Below, one piece after another: positions 8,821 through 17,900 of a DNA stretch of 53,091 nt. The notes under the pieces are model-generated. The model was not told the DNA's origin, made no database searches, and worked only from the letters and a program-made list of their open reading frames with translations. Within the stretch, counting starts at the first letter, position 1; every line of letters begins with the position of its first letter. The DNA comes from a virus. The DNA is taken from the IMG/VR virus record IMGVR_UViG_3300021963_000167, positions 1 to 53,091 of that record. One strand, 5' to 3'. The translations under genes and the position numbers were made by a program.

Positions 8821-10764
8821 TTAATTACAATTCCAACGACGGAGTGCTTTGTTGATATTACTATCGGGATCTCTTGCAGTCTTTGCTGAAGTAAGTTTAG
8901 ATTTCATTCCAGACATACGTCTACAAAAGGACTTGCGACGAGATGCTCTTTTTCCTGTTGGATTTTTCTCAGTTACTGCAGTTTGTAGTTTTGAACCTGG
9001 ATTTTCTCTACGATATGCCTTAACTGCATCTTGACTTAATCCATCAGTCCTATCCTTCCGATTAACTGCCTGCCAATCTTCTTCAATCTCAACTTCTTCC
9101 CCCATCGGTTTTACATAATTTTTATTTGATCCTGGTTTTGCTGCACTTCCTCCCTGAGGACCAAATGCTTGAATTAATGGTTGCCCTGGTTGAAGTTCAG
9201 AAACAGAATGATAGATTACATTACATCCAGGATAAACTTTTTGAAGTTCACCATTAATTTCTTTACGAGTAGGAAGTTTTACCTGAGGGAAAAATATTTT
9301 GAGTGAATAATATTTTCCTCTCCAAGAAAGAGTAACTGCAATAATATTTCCAGTTTGTGCTTGAAGTCTTGTTGCTTCATCTACTTGTGATTTGAACCCC
9401 CTAATTGGTTCTGGTTCAATCAAATCTATAACTTCTGCAAAGGTATTTCCATCTAAGTCTTCAATAGTTACGTCTTCCGTTTTTACACATCTATTGTATT
9501 TTTTACCAAAAAGTTTCTGAGTACCTTTCTTCTTATATCCAGGCCAACATTTCATCTCATCCATAATTTTATTAACCAATTTTTGTTCTTCCATCTCTCC
9601 ACTTGTAACATAATCAGAAGCAGTATCGATATAATCTGCTGCTTTTGTAATTTTTGACTGTACCCATGCTTCCAAATTACCTTCGCCTTGACCAACTTTA
9701 TTTTGCAATTTTTTTACCGCGTTCATAATTGTTGAAAGTTCTGAGCGAACCATCGAATATTCTTCGTCCTTCACAGAAACTTTATCCCATGCTTTTTCCC
9801 CATAAGAACATTGAGATTTTGTTTCTCTTTTGTCACATAAAGGACAGTATCTTTCTTCTTCGTGCATAGTTGCCTCCGATTTAGTTCCCCAGTTGTCTGC
9901 GCCAACTTTGCGACATTTAACAAGTGCTCCAGATGCATATGCACTCGGCCAAACATCATACCTAGACTTTACTTTATGGTAACAGGCATCTTTTTTGCCA
10001 CTACCTTTACCTGGTTTGTCTTTGACTTCTTGTAGGTCCATTTCTTCAGTTCTTACGTTAGTTGGTTTTGCACCACCAGTTTTTTGTGGTTGATTTGGAT
10101 CTTGAACATTTTTTCTACGTCTTGCTGCTTCCTCTTCATCTTTTGAAAGTACTCTTTTCATTTTAGAACTCCCACATTTTGGTGTAGAAGTTTGACCCTC
10201 TTGACGAGCACATGGTTTCCCTGCCCACTTTCCTCCAAGTTGAACCCATCCACTTTTACCATCAGAAGACTTAGATTTACCAAACCAATCACGAAGACCT
10301 TCATCACCAGATTTAGTTTCTTCTTTTAAATTATCAATCCAATCATCTGGAGTTTTGTCATTTTTATACACAAAAGCATTATGTAATTCTTTTGCAGTCA
10401 TATCATGTTTCTTCATAATACGACGCATCAATTTGTCAATAGAGTCATAAGAAGTATCTTTCAATTTTTTTAGTTGATCTTCAAGTTCTGCAACTGCAGT
10501 ATCTTCACATCCACAATGCTCTTTTACATCTTTGAATTTTTTATGATGCTTTTTAGCATCTGCTTCCATTCTTTTCAAACGAGTATAATAATCTGGAATT
10601 TCATCTAGATGTTGTAAAGCAATATATTTTGCTAAATCATGATTTTGTGTGTGTTCATGCTCAATAGGTTCTCCCATATCAAGTTGCCTTTGTATGAAAG
10701 AAACTTCTAGGCGATGCTTCTTTGCAATTTGTTCAACAGTTTTATGGGACTTAAATTTATTCAT
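8821..10764 (-). CDS. Multi-module protein (DUF5661/DUF5872/DUF6321-like)
   Basis: A 647-aa Lys-rich protein inserted between terminase genes 16 and 17. Visible modules, in order: residues 1-75 VEQIAKKHRLEV, EHEHTQNHDLAKYIALQHLDEIPDYYTRL (motif split here as EHEHTQNHDLAKYIALQH and EIPDYYTRL), resembling DUF5661; near 170-190 GWVQLGGKWAGKPCAR; near 265-300 YHKVKSRYDVWPSAYASG, resembling DUF5872; near 308-325 a CPLC...C cluster; near 475-520 LSWRGKYYSLK...YPGCNVIYHS, the same pattern as in the 68-like protein; and residues 605-647 SFCRRMSGMKSKLTSAK...NKALRRWNC, resembling DUF6321. These names are from memory. No catalytic motif is evident. The place suggests a role in packaging or in the capsid interior; that is inference. 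Confidence 0.85.
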   Translation of the reverse strand: MNKFKSHKTVEQIAKKHRLEVSFIQRQLDMGEPIEHEHTQNHDLAKYIALQHLDEIPDYYTRLKRMEADAKKHHKKFKDVKEHCGCEDTAVAELEDQLKKLKDTSYDSIDKLMRRIMKKHDMTAKELHNAFVYKNDKTPDDWIDNLKEETKSGDEGLRDWFGKSKSSDGKSGWVQLGGKWAGKPCARQEGQTSTPKCGSSKMKRVLSKDEEEAARRRKNVQDPNQPQKTGGAKPTNVRTEEMDLQEVKDKPGKGSGKKDACYHKVKSRYDVWPSAYASGALVKCRKVGADNWGTKSEATMHEEERYCPLCDKRETKSQCSYGEKAWDKVSVKDEEYSMVRSELSTIMNAVKKLQNKVGQGEGNLEAWVQSKITKAADYIDTASDYVTSGEMEEQKLVNKIMDEMKCWPGYKKKGTQKLFGKKYNRCVKTEDVTIEDLDGNTFAEVIDLIEPEPIRGFKSQVDEATRLQAQTGNIIAVTLSWRGKYYSLKIFFPQVKLPTRKEINGELQKVYPGCNVIYHSVSELQPGQPLIQAFGPQGGSAAKPGSNKNYVKPMGEEVEIEEDWQAVNRKDRTDGLSQDAVKAYRRENPGSKLQTAVTEKNPTGKRASRRKSFCRRMSGMKSKLTSAKTARDPDSNINKALRRWNCN

Positions 10765-10785
10765 TAGTTAAATGAACCCTTTATA

Positions 10786-10793
10786 TATTTATT
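10786..10793 (-). promoter_or_regulatory. Late promoter-like AATAAATA
   Basis: Overlaps the TAA stop of gene 16 (10789-10791), 21 nt before the start of the 647-aa gene. Confidence 0.45.
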
Positions 10794-11223
10794 GTTCGGA
10801 TTGATTTTGAGATTGTTGCTTTAACAATTTTGCAAGTTCTGTAGTAGACCCAACAAAAAGAGCATTATTGACCGTGGTTGGTCCCTTTACACTATCCTCC
10901 TCAACATCTTTTTTGATCTTATGTAATGCCATAAGTTTTTCTGCAATTTCACTTGTATTTTTAATCAATTGTCCAGCAACTTCATAAGCACGAGGCATCT
11001 CACTTTCTTGTGCTAATTCAAGAATTCCATTAATAGCTTCTTGCCCCTTTTCTACAAGAGAATATAAATTTCCTCTTGCATAATCATAATCTTTTTTAAT
11101 ATCATCTGCATCTGAGGCATATTTTTCTATTTTTTCGGATACCTTTTCTGCTTCAACTGGAACTATTTCTCCTTCAACATTAAAAGTTTCGTTTAACTTA
11201 TCAAACTTTTTAGTCATTTTCAT
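10789..11223 (-). CDS. 16: Terminase small subunit gp16
   Basis: A 144-aa mostly helical protein (T4 gp16 164 aa). It recognises DNA and stimulates the gp17 ATPase. The signature is a central coiled-coil region, DDIKKDYDYARGNLYSLVEK and SEMPRAYEVAGQLIKN near residues 85-100, with the Pro-Arg-X-X-Glu-Val pattern also found in T4 gp16 (SPRHMEVFATLM). The C-terminal NNALFVGSTTELAKLL matches the T4 NATVFMGSPTELMDEI. Two ATGs are near the start (MKMTKKF); the second may be the real one. It follows gene 15 by 6 nt. Confidence 0.93.
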   Translation of the reverse strand: MKMTKKFDKLNETFNVEGEIVPVEAEKVSEKIEKYASDADDIKKDYDYARGNLYSLVEKGQEAINGILELAQESEMPRAYEVAGQLIKNTSEIAEKLMALHKIKKDVEEDSVKGPTTVNNALFVGSTTELAKLLKQQSQNQSEQ

Positions 11224-11229
11224 ATCTTA

Positions 11230-12231
11230 TCAAAATACAGTTCCATTAAACCCAAAATCATCACCATCTTCAATTAGAGTATTATCTGTAGAAGTGATTG
11301 ATTTTATTTCAGCACCTGCTAAGTGTGAAGTGATTGTTGTATTATCCTTACCTCTTTCAACTGTAAGAACATTTCCAGACTTTGAGGTCACATAAACCTC
11401 TTCACCTTCTAGATCAAAATAACTATTAATTGCAATAGAACTTGCATCATTTACAGTTATTTTATTATCAGTTGTAGATATATCATTACTTAAGTTTGTG
11501 AGGACAATACCAGTATAATTTTGAATTGCTCTTGGTTCTACTGAATATACAACTTCTCTTGATGGAGTGGAAGTAAGATCTCCAGCAATATAATTGATAG
11601 TTGCCTTTTTGATAATATCTTTGGTTGCAGAAGAAACTGGACCAAATAGGTATGTTTTTGCAGTAAATCTTAAGGTGTAAATTAAAACTCTTCTAGTTGT
11701 AAAATCTCCTTCATAGTCGTCCTGCATAGTAATATTTTCTAGAATTACAGGAATATCTCTTTTTTCATTAATTGTTTCAACTAGGTCAACCGTCATAGTA
11801 TATGCTGGTTGAAAATATGGTAGAATTTGTTCTACGATTTGAAGAGCATCGTCGTTTAATTTGCACATAATACTCAACTCAAATTGCATATTATACGGAA
11901 CGGGTAAATATGCTTTTTTTGTTTCTCCACCGTCCTCAACAGACTTCGCAGTAAATGTTTGAGTTGTTGTCGATTTTCTTGATGCATCATAAGTTAAACC
12001 GGTAAATTCAAATGACATTCTTGGTAATGTAATTTGAATTGGTTTACTCAAATTTGGCGATTGATTCAGTCTTGCAAGAAATTTTTGAGTCGGTCCATAT
12101 GCAAGAGGAACTTTAATAACACTAACAACTTGTTCTGCATTATTTACGTGCTTGATTGTAATATCATTAAATAGAGAACCAAATGAAATTACGGTTTTTC
12201 TTAAAATTTCGTGATAAAAATATTCAAACAT
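11230..12231 (-). CDS. 15: Tail sheath stabilizer / completion protein gp15
   Basis: A 333-aa protein (T4 gp15 272 aa) that caps the tail and joins it to the neck. MFEYFYHEILRKTVISFGSLF at the start (first 20 residues) corresponds to the T4 MFGYFYNSSFRR, and VEQILPYFQPAYTMT near residue 135 is almost identical to the T4 VEQILPYFQPHF. The last 110 residues, not in T4, hold a small beta module with FDLEGEEVYVTS, a NVLTVERG strand and a HLAGAEIKSI ending. The same module recurs in the 4070-aa and 2625-aa proteins. It follows gene 14; a late-like CATAAATA is at 12254-12261. Confidence 0.95.
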   Translation of the reverse strand: MFEYFYHEILRKTVISFGSLFNDITIKHVNNAEQVVSVIKVPLAYGPTQKFLARLNQSPNLSKPIQITLPRMSFEFTGLTYDASRKSTTTQTFTAKSVEDGGETKKAYLPVPYNMQFELSIMCKLNDDALQIVEQILPYFQPAYTMTVDLVETINEKRDIPVILENITMQDDYEGDFTTRRVLIYTLRFTAKTYLFGPVSSATKDIIKKATINYIAGDLTSTPSREVVYSVEPRAIQNYTGIVLTNLSNDISTTDNKITVNDASSIAINSYFDLEGEEVYVTSKSGNVLTVERGKDNTTITSHLAGAEIKSITSTDNTLIEDGDDFGFNGTVF

Positions 12232-12253
12232 ATGATTGACTCAGATTAAATAG

Positions 12254-12261
12254 TATTTATG
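12254..12261 (-). promoter_or_regulatory. Late promoter-like CATAAATA
   Basis: Seven of eight bases of the T4 late octamer, 22 nt before gene 15, in the short gap after the stop of gene 14. Confidence 0.5.
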
Positions 12262-12262
12262 T

Positions 12263-13672
12263 TTATGGCATTCCAAATGGATTTGATTCGTCAAAATCAA
12301 TAATATCATCTGCTTCTTCCTCAATCTCATCATTGGCAGCATATCCATCTTTTTTGAGAGAATTAATGGAACGTAAGTAATGAGATGCACTTGATGCCGA
12401 ACCAACAATATTTTCTCCAGAAATAAAATTACCAGTTAATTGGAACACCTGAAGAATTTTTGTAGTTGAATTCCAAGATTTAACTCTTGCCGTTACGCCA
12501 CTTTGCGAACCCGTTACTAATTCATTAAAGATAAAGTTTCCACTAGAAGTTAAAAGAGGATTTCCAATTGTAATTATTGGTTCTGCAGTATATCCAAGCC
12601 CAGCGTTTGTAATATAAATCGCTGTGATTGATCCTGCTGTGGATACGACTGCCGTTGCAGCGGCTGATATTGTTGATATTCCCGCAAAGGTGATGCTTGG
12701 TGGTGTTATATATCCAGAACCAGAATTAGTAACAGTAATTATACCAACAATTCCATCCCCAATAGTAGCAGTCGCAGCTGCACCACTACCACCGCCACCA
12801 ATAAATCTTACTCCCGGAGTTGTAGAATATCCATATCCGGTATTAGTAAGTAAAACTCTTTGAACCGATTTTGCTTGTGGGTTTACATTATCATTACATA
12901 CAACAATTCCACCTATCATTTCGGCAACTGCAGTTGCTGTTTTACCTCCAGCTGGAGCAGATGAAATGCCAACAGTGGGTGGATTAATATAACCCCCACC
13001 ACGATTTGTAATCGTAATAAATCTTATACCGCCGTTTACAATTGAAGCAGTTGCTGTTGCAGTTATTCCAATACCTGCCATAGTAAGATTTACAAAATTT
13101 TCAATAGGTGTTTTTTCTGGATCAGATGAATCACTGCCTGATAGTAATTCATCAATTTCGCCAATACTTGTATCAATAAGTTCATCTTCATACCTAAAGA
13201 GTTCACATCTTAACTGATAAGTGTAACTTCCTTGAAGTTGATAAAATGGTTTTTCGTGTTCTACATATTTAATTTCAAATAATCTTCTACCCAAAGGAAA
13301 ATAAATTAGGTCTCCTTCTTTGGGTCTTGAAGATAACTTTATATTTGATTGATTTTGAATTAGGGGAGAAATATAAGTTTTAAATCTTTCTCTTGAAATA
13401 ATTAAAGTAATCTCATTGAGTGCTTGAATGCCAAATTTTGATAAAATTGTTGGATTATCTCCATATCCATCAAAACTATCAACATATGCCTCAATTGGAT
13501 ATGCGTTATTGAATTCTGACTCAATAACTTCTCTTATGACTGTTTTTTCTGTAATGTATTGCCTAGGAAGATAATGAACCTCAACACCATACATTCTCAA
13601 CTGTTCGTTGATTAGATCTTGAATAAGACCTTGTTCTGTTTTAGATCCTTGGAGAAAAAATGGATTAAGCAT
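12263..13672 (-). CDS. 14: Neck protein gp14 with C-terminal repeat extension
   Basis: A 469-aa neck protein (T4 gp14 256 aa). The first 170 residues match T4 gp14 region by region: EVHYLPRQYI, AYVDSFDGYGDNP, SKFGIQALNEITLIIS, RPKEGDLIYFPLGRRLFEI and EKPFYQLQG. From about residue 195 to 390 there are four copies of a Gly-rich repeat (ITNRGGGYINPPTV, LLTNTGYGYSTTPGV, VTNSGSGYITPPSI, ITNAGLGYTAEPII) separated by Ala/Thr-rich strands. The extension is absent from T4 and is probably a surface beta structure on the neck. A short acidic tail follows. Gene 13 ends 5 nt upstream. Confidence 0.93.
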   Translation of the reverse strand: MLNPFFLQGSKTEQGLIQDLINEQLRMYGVEVHYLPRQYITEKTVIREVIESEFNNAYPIEAYVDSFDGYGDNPTILSKFGIQALNEITLIISRERFKTYISPLIQNQSNIKLSSRPKEGDLIYFPLGRRLFEIKYVEHEKPFYQLQGSYTYQLRCELFRYEDELIDTSIGEIDELLSGSDSSDPEKTPIENFVNLTMAGIGITATATASIVNGGIRFITITNRGGGYINPPTVGISSAPAGGKTATAVAEMIGGIVVCNDNVNPQAKSVQRVLLTNTGYGYSTTPGVRFIGGGGSGAAATATIGDGIVGIITVTNSGSGYITPPSITFAGISTISAAATAVVSTAGSITAIYITNAGLGYTAEPIITIGNPLLTSSGNFIFNELVTGSQSGVTARVKSWNSTTKILQVFQLTGNFISGENIVGSASSASHYLRSINSLKKDGYAANDEIEEEADDIIDFDESNPFGMP

Positions 13673-13677
13673 ATTTC

Positions 13678-14526
13678 TTATCCGATCATATCATAAGGAG
13701 GAAGTTCATAAGTATTGGACATTTTCTCCATTAATATATCAATTTCTCTTTGTGCATCATCGTACATTTGTCTTCCATTTAATTCAACACCACCAGGAAG
13801 TTTAACTCCTGTAAATTTCATCATATTTTGCCCCCACTGCTTTTTGATAAGAGAAGTTAGATATGGTTTAATAAATGAATCATTCCACACTCGCGAATAA
13901 TCATTTGGGTCTAATGTTGAGTAACAATCTATGATAATATATTGATCTTTTCTTAAAGATGACCAGTCAACATCAAGATATAATCTATCTTGTCTTTTAT
14001 TAAAACGAATTTGTTTTTGTGTATTTAAAAGAAAATCCAAGTCCTCTAGATATGTTTTAACCATTGCGTAACTTAGGAGTTCAGTTGTTCCCCAATAATA
14101 AATATCATTTAAAAATAATTGATACTTAACACTAAACATATTATTAGTAATAGTATTTGCACCATCAAAAATAAAAATTTTATTCACTCCAATAACATTG
14201 GGTGGAACTTGTAAATAATTACTATTTTCTTCGTATGTAAAAGTTGTTGCAGTTCCTACAATATTAGTTGTAACAGTTGTAGTCACAATACCTACAGGAG
14301 AGGAAGATCCACCCCTAGATCTTCCCCTATCAATATCTTCTTGAGTTACTTTATACTTGTAAAAAGTTGGATACACTCCATCAAAATGTCTTTCTTGAAA
14401 AAACTGAATAGCATCATCTACTAAATCTTCAATTTGTTCATCTGCAACATTAATTTCCAAAACTGGAGCTCCCAGTTTTCTCTTACAGTAATCAATAAGT
14501 TCTTGTCGGGTAGATGGTTGTGCCAT
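13678..14526 (-). CDS. 13: Neck protein gp13
   Basis: A 282-aa head-completion/neck protein (T4 gp13 309 aa). Signatures are the N-terminal STRQELIDYCKRKLGAP, EDLVDDAIQFFQERHFDG near residue 47 and the C-terminal VKLPGGVELNGRQMYDDA near 248. It forms the ring under the portal together with gp14. Its ATG (14524-14526) overlaps the TAA of the 56-aa gene before it. Synteny with gene 14 confirms the call. Confidence 0.95.
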   Translation of the reverse strand: MAQPSTRQELIDYCKRKLGAPVLEINVADEQIEDLVDDAIQFFQERHFDGVYPTFYKYKVTQEDIDRGRSRGGSSSPVGIVTTTVTTNIVGTATTFTYEENSNYLQVPPNVIGVNKIFIFDGANTITNNMFSVKYQLFLNDIYYWGTTELLSYAMVKTYLEDLDFLLNTQKQIRFNKRQDRLYLDVDWSSLRKDQYIIIDCYSTLDPNDYSRVWNDSFIKPYLTSLIKKQWGQNMMKFTGVKLPGGVELNGRQMYDDAQREIDILMEKMSNTYELPPYDMIG

Positions 14527-14696
14527 TAGATTCTAAGACTTGCAATGACTTCTTGTTGACTGAGATATAATTTAATATGAGATTTTGCAAGGGTTCTCAA
14601 AGTTTCAATATCATCTATACTATCTATATCTCTTGAAAGTTTTTCATATTCAAACATCTTACTCATACTATTAAGAGAAATTTGATTAGGATCCAT
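14526..14696 (-). CDS. Small helical protein, 56 aa
   Basis: ATG at 14694-14696, TAA at 14526-14528, overlapping the start of gene 13 as TAATG. The product starts MDPNQISLNSMSKMFEYEKL and is predicted helical, with SIDDIETLRTLAKSHIKLYL in the middle. The start overlaps the end of the 74-aa gene by 11 nt, so three genes are linked by overlaps. I recall similar short proteins beside gene 13 in cyanophages but no function. Confidence 0.7.
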   Translation of the reverse strand: MDPNQISLNSMSKMFEYEKLSRDIDSIDDIETLRTLAKSHIKLYLSQQEVIASLRI

Positions 14697-14910
14697 TTGC
14701 TAAGTTCCTCAATAAGGTTTTAATTTCATTTAAATCATTTTTAATTTCACTCACATCAGTCTCAAGATTTTTAATTCTTTGCGTTTCATTGTATATTCTT
14801 TTATAGTTTTCTGTATATTGGTTATACCCATCTACATCAAAATTAACTATGCCGTTTGAATTTATATCTCTTACTAGATGATTTTTATCTTTAACTTTTA
14901 TGTAATCCAT
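14686..14910 (-). CDS. Coiled-coil small protein, 74 aa
   Basis: The product starts MDYIKVKDKNHLVRDINSNG and ends in a heptad-like stretch, LETDVSEIKNDLNEIKTLL, a probable coiled coil. It lies directly after the 2625-aa tail gene (2-nt gap) and overlaps the next gene. Position suggests a small virion or assembly factor for the tail; this is inference. Confidence 0.75.
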   Translation of the reverse strand: MDYIKVKDKNHLVRDINSNGIVNFDVDGYNQYTENYKRIYNETQRIKNLETDVSEIKNDLNEIKTLLRNLANGS

Positions 14911-14912
14911 AA

Positions 14913-17900
14913 TTAAACTCTAGGTCTAATGGTTGCAATTGCTCTTAATTGACTAATAGTTGGTGGAGTTGCCTGGTTGGTTCCTGCCATTACAATCTTA
15001 ATAGCAAAAGCGTTGAAATCAGGTAAATCATCCACAGAATATTCGTAATCTAAGAAACCAGTATCTGATGAAATCTGAACAAAACTATCAGATGATCCAT
15101 CATTTAAAGAAGGATCTATAACTCTTTTAATTCCCTGTCCATCTATTTGATAATTTGAATAACCTGGGAATAATTCAAAATTTTGTGATAACTTGGGAGA
15201 ATCATCTCTAAACAGTTGATAAAGAACTCTAATATCATTAGTTTCATTACGATTTGCTGATAATAAAACTTTAATGGAATTTGCGGGAATTTTAAGTCTT
15301 ACCGGTTTTGAAAGATAAATTGTTGCATGTTTGTCATCATATAAACTCCTTATGGTATCATCATTTGCATAATTGGAATTTTCATTTACTCCATATGGAC
15401 TATTGATAAGATTAGATGTTAAAATTGCATTAACTTGAATATCATCTATAACTGGAGAAATTCTAGAATCTTCTGTGGTCAATAAAAATTCCATACTAAA
15501 TGATTTATTTCCAGGAGATTCTGTAATATATCTTTCTTCATTAACATCAGAACAAATAATTCTGGGAGTATCAAAATAATAAGTATCATTTAAGGAAATT
15601 GTTGTAAATCCATCATCAACAAACGATTTTTCATTACCATTAATACTTGTTCCAGTAAAGGTTCTAATCTTACAAGAAATATTTGTTTTTGCTGGAATAA
15701 TATATGCAACATTTGGTGTAATAGCTTCAAATTGAATATTATTTGTCAATATTGTTCCGCTGTTTCCAGTCTGGATTGTTTCTTTAAAGTAAAGATCATT
15801 TGTACGATCAGAACCAATTCCAGCATTATCTGATGTATCAATTTTTATAAAATATGAATTAAGTTCAATTGGGTGAGTACTTACAACATCAGTAAAGTTA
15901 TGAACTTTATTAATTCTTCTCAAAGAAACACCGTTAAATTCATACTTATAAACTGGAACGGAAATACCAGCAACGCCGATTCCATAAGGTTGTGATTTAG
16001 TTCCATCAATTCCTCTAGTAACACCGGTCAATGAATTCCCAGAAATTCCAGTATATGAAATAACCTCCTCACCAATAATAGCATATCCTGGATTGATTGC
16101 ATTTACTTCAATTCCTTCAAAAATTTCAAATCCTAAAGATGATTCTAGAGGTATGGTAGTTTGTCCTGATGTGATTAAAGATGTTGTTGAGGAATTTACT
16201 TCAGACTGCAAAGGTCTAAATGAACTAATTCTTAAAAGATTTTCAGTGGAATGCATTCCGTGATTCATATGTAAAATCTTCATATGTAAACCATCATAAT
16301 ATGGATCTGGTGTAATTGTGTTTATAGTAACTCCAGCACCCGTTACTATTGTTGTTCCTGCTCCAGTTCTATAACTAACAGTTGTGAGTCCAACATTAAA
16401 TTCTCCTTGAACATTGTCAATGATAAATGCATTTCTTGACGCAATATTTTTAACAGTCAATCTCCCACCAAATCCAACATTTTGTCCCATTCCAGTTTCG
16501 GGAATCAGTAGCGAATCGCCAACTTGATAACCAAAACCACCATCAGTAATTGTAACGGTAGCAATTCCTATTACATTTCCGCTAGAAGTGGTTACAGTAG
16601 TAATACCAATTGTTGCCTTTGCTCCAATACCTGTTCCAGTTTCAGTTTCTAGGGAAATATTTGTAAATGTTCCTGCAGTATAACCAAATCCGGGATTTGC
16701 TATAGAAATTCCCAATCCAACACCTGAAGTAATACTTCCAGCAATACCTATTAATTTTCCAGTTGCTGATCCTTGAACTAAGGTTACTCCAGGAACAACA
16801 TTAGTAGTGTCATATCCTGTCGAACCCAGACCAACAATAATTTTTTTTGAAAGTGATAAGACTTGATTTTCTCCGGTTACTGTTAATTTTTCATTTCCCA
16901 AGTCAAGTTTTGGATTAAAGTATCTTACTGCACCTTCATTGGCAATAAAGTCTGCTCTATAAAGTCTATACTTCAAGTCTTCTAATTGTGCTGGAGACCA
17001 AGTTGAACTATTTTGTGACTTGAACAGACTTCCCAAAGTTGGTTGAACCGAAACTCTCACTCCGGTTCCATTATCTGGAGAATCTCCCGGCAATAAAGAC
17101 TTTTTACCTAATTCTGCAATAAAAACTCTATATTGTGGACTTCCTGAGAAAAGAACAACGGCAAATTGTGATGTTTGTTGACTTCCTATAGGAGATTGTC
17201 TAACTTCTAATTGTTGTGGACCTGGTAAATAAACAGGTGAAGAGAATATGAATTTAGTTGCAACTGTTCCATCCTTTGATACATTAACTTGATCTGGAGT
17301 TAGAGTAACTTCAGAAAATGGAACAACAACATTGCTTGGGACTCCAGCGATCAAAGGTCTAATTTGTAAAGATACTGGAAGACTATCATCTTTAGTTTCA
17401 AAAAATATTTCAACAGAGGTTAAAAATATTCCAGTACTTTCGGTAACAAAGAAAGATTGTGCTAGAGGATCTTTATATTCCCAAATCGCAACCTGATTTG
17501 GTTTTGCAGTTACTGTTTGAGTTGAATCAAATGTAGTCGTATTTGTAGTTGTATTTGTAGTTGTTTTAACAGTTAGATTGTAACTACTTAAAATTGTTAT
17601 AGTTCTAGTAGTTAGAATGTTAGTTTGTTCTACTTTATAAGTTCCTTTAGACGCAAATTCTGCCTCAGCTGAACTTTCATTAACTCTTGTATTTGAAATA
17701 AACTCTTTATAAATGTTTCCAGCATTTTGTAATGTTGGCGTGTCAATTAAAGTAAATGTATTTTGCCCATTAATCCACTTTGGATTGCTTGGAATATTGG
17801 GGTTTGGAATATATATAGATCCTAATAATCTTCCAGAATTATCAGAAATTAATCTAATATTAGTAATTTTAGCAACTGCACCAGACTTTTTACCAATCAA

